The notes under the pieces: generated by a model
Database searches by the model: none
Told to the model about the DNA's origin: nothing
The model's input: the letters and a program-made list of their open reading frames with translations, nothing else
DNA from: Cycloclasticus sp.
Lineage (GTDB): Bacteria; Pseudomonadota; Gammaproteobacteria; Methylococcales; Cycloclasticaceae
Assembly (NCBI GenBank): GCA_019090295.1
Contig: JAHRWG010000176.1
Coordinates: 1-12,347 of the forward strand
Direction of reading: 5' to 3'
DNA length: 12,347 nucleotides
In this document: in pieces, positions 7,091 to 12,347 of the stretch
Numbering within the stretch: position 1 is the stretch's first letter
Layout of the letters: each line of letters opens with the position of its first letter
Translations under genes and position numbers: made by a program

Positions 7091-7394
7091 GAACGGCTAG
7101 CCAAATTGTTTCTATGTTTGGTGCCGTCCAGCTGACTTTGTGTTTTTGGTGTGCGTTGATCGTTAGGTAGTCACCTTCTTTTAGGTGGACGGTTGGTTGA
7201 TGGTCAAAATCGATTATTGCTGCCCCTTTTAGCAGCAAAACCCACTCTTGGTGAGCTTGCTCATGCCAACCAGAGGAAGGGGACGAATGACCTTTAGAAA
7301 TAATACGTTCAATTTTTATGGGTTGTTTGGCAATGATGTTTTCAAAGACTTCATGGGTTAAGTCACTGGGGATATTGTCAAAAATATTGCTCAT
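7083..7394 (-). CDS. Small single-domain cupin protein
   Basis: The 103-residue product begins MSNIFDNIPSDLTHEVFENI, which looks like the typical opening of a small bacterial cupin family. This is why I place the start at the ATG at 7394 rather than the in-frame GTG at 7436; neither has a clear Shine-Dalgarno sequence. The beta-barrel motifs are WHEQAHQEWVLLLKG (H44, H48, E50) and EGDYLTINAHQKHKV (H82, H85), so four likely metal ligands are present. Cupins of this size bind a metal and may act as small enzymes or sensors; the substrate cannot be read from the sequence. It is convergent with the flavin-reductase-like gene and divergent from msrA. Confidence 0.8.
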   Translation of the reverse strand: MSNIFDNIPSDLTHEVFENIIAKQPIKIERIISKGHSSPSSGWHEQAHQEWVLLLKGAAIIDFDHQPTVHLKEGDYLTINAHQKHKVSWTAPNIETIWLAVHF

Positions 7395-7442
7395 GGTCTG
7401 TTGGCTAAGATTATGTTTTAAAGGCAAAGAGTACACGTGATT

Positions 7443-7458
7443 GGTTAAAAGTTTAACC
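7443..7458. promoter_or_regulatory. Inverted repeat GGTTAAA-N2-TTTAACC, possible operator
   Basis: A perfect 7-bp inverted repeat with a 2-base centre lies in the divergent gap between the cupin gene and msrA, 49 bases before the cupin ATG. A related half-site, GTTAAAC, follows at 7489-7495, and a tandem GGTGGTC pair (7471-7477, 7480-7486) lies between. The arrangement would suit a dimeric regulator serving one or both genes, but no regulator gene is nearby. Confidence 0.35.
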
Positions 7459-7548
7459 CTTCAGCACGAAGGTGGTCATGGTGGTCTTGTTAAACGGGGT
7501 GTTGATGTATGTGGTTTTGACCGCATTTGTTGGAAATAAGAGGATGAT

Positions 7549-8166
7549 ATGTTTTTAGATAAAACAGCGTTACCGACTAAAGAGCAAGCCCTTGCTGGGC
7601 GTAATGAGTCGATGGTTGTTCCAAGTGCTCATGCCGTTAAGCAGACACCCTTGCAAGCACCCTTTCCAGATGGTGTGCAAATAGCCCTTTTTGGTTTGGG
7701 TTGTTTTTGGGGGGCAGAGCGTAAGTTTTGGTTATTAGAGGGTGTGTATTCGACAGCGGTTGGTTATGCGGCTGGCTTTACACCCAACCCAACGTATGAA
7801 GAAGTGTGTTCTGGTCAAACAGGACATAATGAAGTGGTGTTGGTGGCTTATGATCCATTGATAATATCGTATGACGAACTATTAGCTGTTTTTTGGAGCT
7901 GCCATAACCCAACACAAGGGATGCAGCAGGGTAATGACAAGGGGACTCAATACCGTTCAGGGGTTTATTGCTCCACTGAAGACGAAACCAGCTTAGCTGA
8001 ACAAACGAAAACTGCTTACCAAAAAAGGTTAACGAATCAAGGTTACCCGGCAATCACGACAGAAATCCTTCCCATGCCACGGTTTTATTATGCTGAGTCG
8101 TACCATCAACAATACCTAGCCAAAAACCCTTCGGGCTACTGTGGTTTGGGTGGAACAGGGGTTTGA
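7549..8166 (+). CDS. msrA: Peptide methionine sulfoxide reductase A
   Basis: The 205-residue product reduces the S form of methionine sulfoxide in proteins and free methionine. It has the E. coli-type N-terminal extension of about 45 residues and the catalytic GCFWG motif (C52). These are followed by [40 protein letters not shown] and [10 protein letters not shown] (C198, first recycling Cys). The start is supported by AAGAGGA four bases before the ATG. The E. coli enzyme continues GVCLPPEA with a second recycling Cys (Cys206). Here the frame stops with TGA exactly at that Cys position, so this protein has only C52 and C198 as candidate redox cysteines near the active site (plus C87, C118 and C141). 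MsrA enzymes with one recycling Cys are known to work, so activity is expected. It is monocistronic and convergent with ung. Confidence 0.96.
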   Translation: MFLDKTALPTKEQALAGRNESMVVPSAHAVKQTPLQAPFPDGVQIALFGLGCFWGAERKFWLLEGVYSTAVGYAAGFTPNPTYEEVCSGQTGHNEVVLVAYDPLIISYDELLAVFWSCHNPTQGMQQGNDKGTQYRSGVYCSTEDETSLAEQTKTAYQKRLTNQGYPAITTEILPMPRFYYAESYHQQYLAKNPSGYCGLGGTGV

Positions 8167-8203
8167 CTATGGCTATGCGTACTTAATTAAATGAGCCAAT
8201 TTG

Positions 8204-8899
8204 TTAAGGTGGTGTGCAAAGAATAGGTAAAGCCCAATGGATAGGGATTTTATGGTGCTCCTCTAGGTATGCGTTTGCTTTGCTAAAGTGTTTGCAACCC
8301 AAAAACCCACGATAAGCCGACAAGGGCGACGGGTGAGGAGCTTTGAGCACACAATGTCGAGAGGTATCAATAAACGCTCCTTTTTTTTGTGCATAGGCTC
8401 CCCATAATAAGAAAACGACGTGCTTATTTTGCTCGGCAACCGTTTGTATCACTTTATCAGTAAATAATTCCCAGCCCTTTCCTTGGTGAGCGTTAGGTGT
8501 CGAATCCTCAACCGTGAGGACACTATTTAATAAGAGGACACCCTGTTTTGCCCAGCTTTCCAAGCAACCATGTTGAGGGTGTTCATGAAGGCCTAAGTCC
8601 GTGTCGAGTTCTTTAAAAATATTGACTAAGGACGGCGGAATTTTTATCCCGGGTTGCACAGAAAAGCATAAGCCGTGAGCTTGATGAGCTTGGTGGTAAG
8701 GGTCTTGACCAATAATGACCACTTTCACTTTATCTAAGGGTGTTGCCTCAAGGGCATGGAACCAATGTGAGGAATGCGGGTAAATAATGACATTATCATT
8801 TTTTTTAAGCCGCAGAAACTCTTTCAATACCCGCATATAAGGTTTTGTCAGTTCTTCATCAAGGTAAGGAGACCAGCTCTTTGCGTTTGATAGGGGCAT
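8204..8899 (-). CDS. ung: Uracil-DNA glycosylase, family 1
   Basis: The 231-residue product removes uracil from DNA as the first step of base-excision repair. All family-1 landmarks are present. The water-activating loop is GQDPYH with D66 and H69, F79 stacks on uracil, N125 in [10 protein letters not shown] reads the base, and the leucine loop is [11 protein letters not shown] with H189. Its length matches E. coli Ung (229). Nothing is missing, so it should be active. It lies 63 bases downstream of the ADP-ribosylglycohydrolase-like gene on the same strand and may be co-transcribed with it. Confidence 0.97.
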   Translation of the reverse strand: MPLSNAKSWSPYLDEELTKPYMRVLKEFLRLKKNDNVIIYPHSSHWFHALEATPLDKVKVVIIGQDPYHQAHQAHGLCFSVQPGIKIPPSLVNIFKELDTDLGLHEHPQHGCLESWAKQGVLLLNSVLTVEDSTPNAHQGKGWELFTDKVIQTVAEQNKHVVFLLWGAYAQKKGAFIDTSRHCVLKAPHPSPLSAYRGFLGCKHFSKANAYLEEHHKIPIHWALPILCTPP

Positions 8900-8962
8900 T
8901 GTTTGCTATCTCGTTAAAATTAAATATTTTGTTTCGCAATAATATCTTGAATAAACATTGAG

Positions 8963-10009
8963 CTACTTTATTAAGTCAGCCAATGCTTCGGCTCGCTTGA
9001 CTAGTTCAGAAGCGTTGTCTAAATCGTCTATAAAACGTGAAGGAATACCTTCAAATCCAACTTGAGCACCGACGAGTGAGCCGGTGAGCATGGCGCGCGC
9101 CATATTTTGTCCACCGCCATTAATGGCATGTAAAACCGCCGATTCGAAATCATTGGAATAGCGGCTAGCTAAGTAATAACAAGCAGGGAATTGATGATAT
9201 ACCGCGCAAGGCATTCCATACACAATAGAGACTTTCCATGCCGGTTGAATAAGGTCTTCTTTAGCCGCTTGTGCGATGCACGAAGGGGTGATTAGTGCGT
9301 CGGGAGAGGCAAATGTTCCTACTTCCGAGGCTAGGCTACCTGGAATGGTCATGGCATGGAAGGGTAGCTCATGGTCAGCGACAAGGGCCATCAGTTTGCC
9401 CGATAGCTCCTCATCAAGCTTATGCCCTTGTATTAGCATGCCTAATACAGCGCCATAAGCAACGGTCATGGCATTAATGGTTTCGTCACATTGTGTTAAA
9501 CGCGTATTACTGGCGATGGTGGTTGCTAGTTGTTTGGGCTGCTTGGCATATAGAACGGCAAGGGCCAGTGTGCGCTCAGCAGCTTCGGTATTATCCGTAT
9601 AGCCAGCGACTTGCCCCCAAGGTAAATTTTGCTGGGTGCGTTTTGCCCATGCTTCACGAATAGACTGGCTAGTAAACCCGCCAGGCCCATTTGCTGGTGT
9701 GCCATCAAGTAAGGGGAATAAGTCTGTATCCAAACGGTCACAAAAATGGCTTTCTTGGTAACAACCATCGCTTAATAGAGTGTCAATTAATAATGATAAT
9801 ATAATGCCAGATTGGGATGCCTGTCCTGCTTGCATGCCGCCATGGTAACGATCTTTTTGTGGTGTTGTGTAACCGTCTATCCAGTCACCATAGTCACGCC
9901 GTTGCTCGTCAAGGTTGTAATACCAATGTGGGCCAAGCCCAAGTGCGTCACCGATATAAGCGCCCATTATTGCACCCATTGCTCTGCTTTTAGTGCTAAT
10001 GCTTGACAT
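8963..10009 (-). CDS. ADP-ribosylglycohydrolase-fold protein without the usual metal Asp motifs
   Basis: The 348-residue product has the ADP-ribosylglycohydrolase (DraG/ARH) start MGAIMGAYIGDALGLGPHW (11-29). It also has the family's late helix GGGQNMARAMLTGSLVGAQVG followed by GIPSRF (298-326). In active family members a TDDT motif and a D-x-DT motif hold two Mg ions. Here the matching places read ASQSG (64-68) and GGQNM (299-303), so the metal-ligating aspartates are absent. It may be a non-hydrolytic or differently acting relative. The start is firm: AGGAG (10018-10022) lies eight bases before the ATG. It precedes ung on the same strand, and no DraT-like ADP-ribosyltransferase is seen nearby. 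Family assignment is good; activity is unknown. Confidence 0.85.
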   Translation of the reverse strand: MSSISTKSRAMGAIMGAYIGDALGLGPHWYYNLDEQRRDYGDWIDGYTTPQKDRYHGGMQAGQASQSGIILSLLIDTLLSDGCYQESHFCDRLDTDLFPLLDGTPANGPGGFTSQSIREAWAKRTQQNLPWGQVAGYTDNTEAAERTLALAVLYAKQPKQLATTIASNTRLTQCDETINAMTVAYGAVLGMLIQGHKLDEELSGKLMALVADHELPFHAMTIPGSLASEVGTFASPDALITPSCIAQAAKEDLIQPAWKVSIVYGMPCAVYHQFPACYYLASRYSNDFESAVLHAINGGGQNMARAMLTGSLVGAQVGFEGIPSRFIDDLDNASELVKRAEALADLIK

Positions 10010-10038
10010 GACAAAAACTCCTGTTTGATAGGTCCTTT

Positions 10039-10044
10039 GTTATA
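10039..10044 (-). promoter_or_regulatory. Predicted extended -10 for the ADP-ribosylglycohydrolase-like gene
   Basis: On the minus strand TGC-TATAAC makes an extended -10 box (TGN-TATAAC) about 30 bases before the ATG at 10009. No clear -35 is present, which suits an extended -10 promoter. Confidence 0.35.
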
Positions 10045-10049
10045 GCACC

Positions 10050-10077
10050 TTGTTCACTAAACTTCATCAAATATAAG
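10050..10077 (+). promoter_or_regulatory. Predicted sigma-70 promoter for ttcA-plsB
   Basis: TTGTTC (10050-10055) and TATAAG (10072-10077) are 16 bases apart, leaving a leader of roughly 18-20 bases before the ttcA ATG. The divergent promoter of the neighbouring gene lies a few bases upstream. Confidence 0.35.
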
Positions 10078-10101
10078 TCTTTGGGCGTTCTCTGTTAAAA
10101 T

Positions 10102-10977
10102 ATGGGAATGACTAAAATAGACAAAGCGAAAATTCGGTTTAATAAACTTCAAAAGCGGTTACGTCGCGAAATGGGGCAAGCTATCTCGGACTATAAAATG
10201 ATTGAGGATGGCGACCGAATTATGGTGTGTTTATCGGGTGGAAAAGACTCGTACACCATGCTGGATATTCTGCTTAACCTCAAGCAAAGTGCGCCGATTA
10301 ATTTTGATATATTGGCGGTTAACTTAGATCAAAAGCAACCAGGTTTTCCCGAAGATATTTTGCCAGAGTATTTATCGTCTATTAATGTGCCGTACCATGT
10401 TATTGAGCAAGATACCTATAGCGTAGTGACCCGAGTGGTTGAGGAAGGAAAAACGACTTGTGGCTTGTGTTCTAGAATGCGACGGGGGGCTTTATATGCT
10501 TATGCAGAAGAGCATGGCTACAATAAAATAGCCTTGGGACACCACCGTGATGATATCGTTGAAACATTCTTTTTGAATATGTTTTATGGCGGACAGTTAA
10601 AAGCAATGCCTGCAAAACTGAAAAGTGATAATGGCAAGCACATTGTTATTCGGCCATTAGCCTATTCACGGGAAAAAGATATTGCTGAGTTCTCACAGAT
10701 CAAAGGCTATCCCATTATTCCATGTAATTTATGCGGCAGCCAAGACAGTTTACAGCGCGTTAAAATGAAACAAATGCTGACCCAATGGGATAGGCAGTTT
10801 CCTGGGCGAGTGGAAACTATCTTCAGTAGCTTGAAAAACGTACGGCCCTCACAATTATTAGATAAAAGCCTTTTTGATTTTGATGCGTTGGCTCAAACAG
10901 AACAACTTGAGATACCAAAAAAACATGAAGCCCCTATGATTTTTCGTGCAACAAAAGCAGGCTCGAATAATGAGTAA
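10102..10977 (+). CDS. ttcA: tRNA 2-thiocytidine(32) synthetase TtcA
   Basis: The 291-residue product makes 2-thiocytidine at position 32 of certain tRNAs, using ATP and an iron-sulfur cluster in the cytosol. The PP-loop for ATP is SGGKDS (45-50). The paired cysteine motifs are C120-GL-C123 ([10 protein letters not shown]) and C208-NL-C211 (CNLCGS), and HHRDD (147-151) is also typical. Length agrees with E. coli TtcA (311) minus part of the ends. The first ATG (10102) and a second at 10108 are both possible starts; no strong Shine-Dalgarno sequence distinguishes them. The end overlaps plsB by eight bases. Confidence 0.96.
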   Translation: MGMTKIDKAKIRFNKLQKRLRREMGQAISDYKMIEDGDRIMVCLSGGKDSYTMLDILLNLKQSAPINFDILAVNLDQKQPGFPEDILPEYLSSINVPYHVIEQDTYSVVTRVVEEGKTTCGLCSRMRRGALYAYAEEHGYNKIALGHHRDDIVETFFLNMFYGGQLKAMPAKLKSDNGKHIVIRPLAYSREKDIAEFSQIKGYPIIPCNLCGSQDSLQRVKMKQMLTQWDRQFPGRVETIFSSLKNVRPSQLLDKSLFDFDALAQTEQLEIPKKHEAPMIFRATKAGSNNE

Positions 10978-12326
10978 CTCATTCCTAATGCGTCACCTTT
11001 TACCTCTTTGGGTGAATGTAAACGTACTCCCTACCGACAGTAAACGATTTGAAGGCTTGGCGGGTAAAAAATTGTGTTATGTGATGCACAGTGATGTTGG
11101 CTCAAAAAAAGCGGTATTAGAAACCGTTTGCCGCAATTTAAACTTACCCTTGCCATCCGAAGGGTTAGAGTGGAAAAATGGTAAAGAAGAAGTGGCTGTT
11201 TTTTCTCTAAACCGAGTGAAGGATAATTATTATGACCCTTCACCTGAACGTTTAGCTAGGCTCATTAAAGCAGTTAGTCTTGACCAAGACGAGGATATAT
11301 TAATTGTGCCTGTCTCTGTGTTCTGGGGGCGGTCACCCGTTAAGTCTGATGGCTTCTTAAGTGCTCTGTTTACAGATGAAGGGGTAACATCAACAAAATT
11401 ATCTCGCTTTTTATCACTTCTTTTTAATGGGCGAAAAACGTTGGTTCGCTATAGCGCACCTGTCTCCTTAAAAGATATGTTGATGACATCAAATGGGCAA
11501 AGCAGCGCATTTTTAACACGGAAGTTAACACGGGTATTACGTTTACACTTTGCCCGAACACGGCTGGCGACGATTGGGCCAGATCAGCCCTCTGTTAAGA
11601 CAATAGCCAAGGAGCTAGCACAGCAGCCTTTAGTTCAACGTGCGATTGAACGTGAAGTGAAAGTTAAAAAAATATCACCAGCTCAAGCTGATAAACAAGT
11701 TCAGGCCTACGCTAAAGAAATTGCTGCTGTGGTTAATGTACGAGCCATTATGGTACTAGAGAAGTTGTTAAGCCGTTTATGGAATAAGCTTTACGATGGA
11801 ATTGTGTTACACCACTTTGAGCGAATTGAACGCTTATCACGTGAGAATCAAATCGTTTATGTGCCCAGTCATCAAAGTCATATGGACTATTTGGTTTTAT
11901 CGTATGTTTTGTTCGAAAAAGGCTTAGCAACTCCCCATGTAGCAGCTGGTATCAATTTGAATATACCGATTGCAGGACCATGGATTAGGCGTTGTGGTGC
12001 TTTCTTCTTAAGGCGTAGTTTTAAAGGAAATGTTTTGTATGGGGCCGTTTTTGAAGCCTATATGGGGTACTTGGCCAGCAAGGGTACTGCTGTTGAATAT
12101 TTTGTAGAAGGCGGCCGTAGCAGAACGGGGCGAAGGCTTAAGGCAAAACCAGGTTTGTTAGCAATGACGGTACGCAGTTATTTACGTGAACATAAGCGGC
12201 CAGTTGTTTTTGTCCCTGTGAACTTTGCTTATGAGAAGTTAATTGAAGGCGATACTTACCTGAATGAGTTGACTGGGAAGCCTAAAAAAACAGAGTCTGT
12301 GATGGGTGTTTTGCGCTCAATAAAAG
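10970..12326 (+). CDS. plsB: Glycerol-3-phosphate acyltransferase PlsB, 3' truncated
   Basis: PlsB puts the first acyl chain on glycerol-3-phosphate in phospholipid synthesis at the inner membrane. The frame opens with ATG at 10970 inside the end of ttcA, with AGG eight bases before it, and encodes 452 genuine residues, compared with 807 in E. coli PlsB. Acyltransferase blocks are all visible. Block I is HQSHMD (H301, D306), block [21 protein letters not shown] (336-354), block [13 protein letters not shown] (378-387), and block [13 protein letters not shown] with P416. The match to E. coli around [16 protein letters not shown] and [10 protein letters not shown] is very close. The remaining third or more is missing because the contig ends; the seven codons after about 12326 come from adapter. 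It is probably co-transcribed with ttcA. Confidence 0.95.
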
Positions 12327-12347
12327 CTGTCTCTTATACACATCTGA
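12327..12347. other. Sequencing-adapter sequence (Nextera / Tn5 mosaic end) at the contig end
   Basis: Bases 12327-12345 read CTGTCTCTTATACACATCT, the reverse complement of the 19-bp Tn5 mosaic end used in Nextera library adapters. The next two bases, GA, match the continuation of the read-1 adapter. This is residual library sequence that ended the assembly, not part of plsB or an insertion sequence. Confidence 0.93.

Noticed and set aside
2703..8166. A recoded genetic code with TGA read as an amino acid throughout
   Set aside because: TGA ends the binding-protein gene at its expected length, and tryptophan is encoded by TGG in all genes, so TGA works as a normal stop.
9276..10006. Plus-strand frames opposite the ADP-ribosylglycohydrolase-like gene
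   Set aside because: They are shadows of a well-supported coding sequence with its own Shine-Dalgarno sequence.
11031..11930. Minus-strand frames within plsB
   Set aside because: The plus strand encodes PlsB with all acyltransferase blocks; the opposite frames have no motif or ribosome site.
12327..12347. A Tn5-like insertion sequence end disrupting plsB
   Set aside because: The sequence continues into adapter bases and stops at the window end with no transposon content; library adapter is the simple explanation.

Overview
The window is the end of a gammaproteobacterial contig. PlsB, TtcA, Hsp33 (HslO), the long E. coli-type MsrA, thioredoxin 2 and family-1 uracil-DNA glycosylase all have E. 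coli-like motifs and lengths. The DNA is AT-leaning. A marine or environmental lineage such as the Thiotrichales/Piscirickettsiaceae is a guess only. The last 21 bases are not genomic: they match the Nextera (Tn5 mosaic-end) sequencing adapter, so the real sequence stops at about 12326, inside plsB.

Layout. (1) 3-191 (+): the C-terminal half of thioredoxin 2. (2) 196-2093 (-): hslO followed closely by an unrecognised ten-helix membrane protein, probably co-transcribed from a promoter near 2141. (3) 2244-6064 (-): a signalling pair. A secreted sugar-type periplasmic binding protein overlaps by 4 bases a membrane-bound HAMP-PAS-GGDEF-EAL protein. The EAL gene is cut by one in-frame TGA at the place where the family usually has Cys (LGC/MGC...QGY). 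The frame continues cleanly for 152 more codons through the last EAL motif and a CZB-like zinc-binding tail. (4) 6340-7394: a Fre/ferredoxin-reductase-like flavoprotein (+) convergent with a small cupin (-). (5) 7549-8899: msrA (+) convergent with ung (-). (6) 8963-10009 (-): an ADP-ribosylglycohydrolase-fold protein lacking the usual metal-binding Asp motifs. (7) 10102-12326 (+): ttcA overlapping the 5' end of plsB.

How the genes work together. Several are stress and repair functions: Hsp33 (oxidative unfolding), thioredoxin 2, MsrA (methionine sulfoxide), Ung (deaminated cytosine) and TtcA (tRNA s2C32). They look like ordinary chromosomal genes rather than a dedicated island. The one clear functional module is the binding protein plus GGDEF-EAL pair, which probably converts an extracellular small-molecule signal into a c-di-GMP change.

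The points most worth checking are the TGA inside the EAL gene, a second TGA at the recycling-Cys position of MsrA, the Asp-less ADP-ribosylglycohydrolase and the adapter read-through. I see no CRISPR array, rRNA, tRNA, transposase or other clear mobile element. No clearly new multi-gene system is evident.
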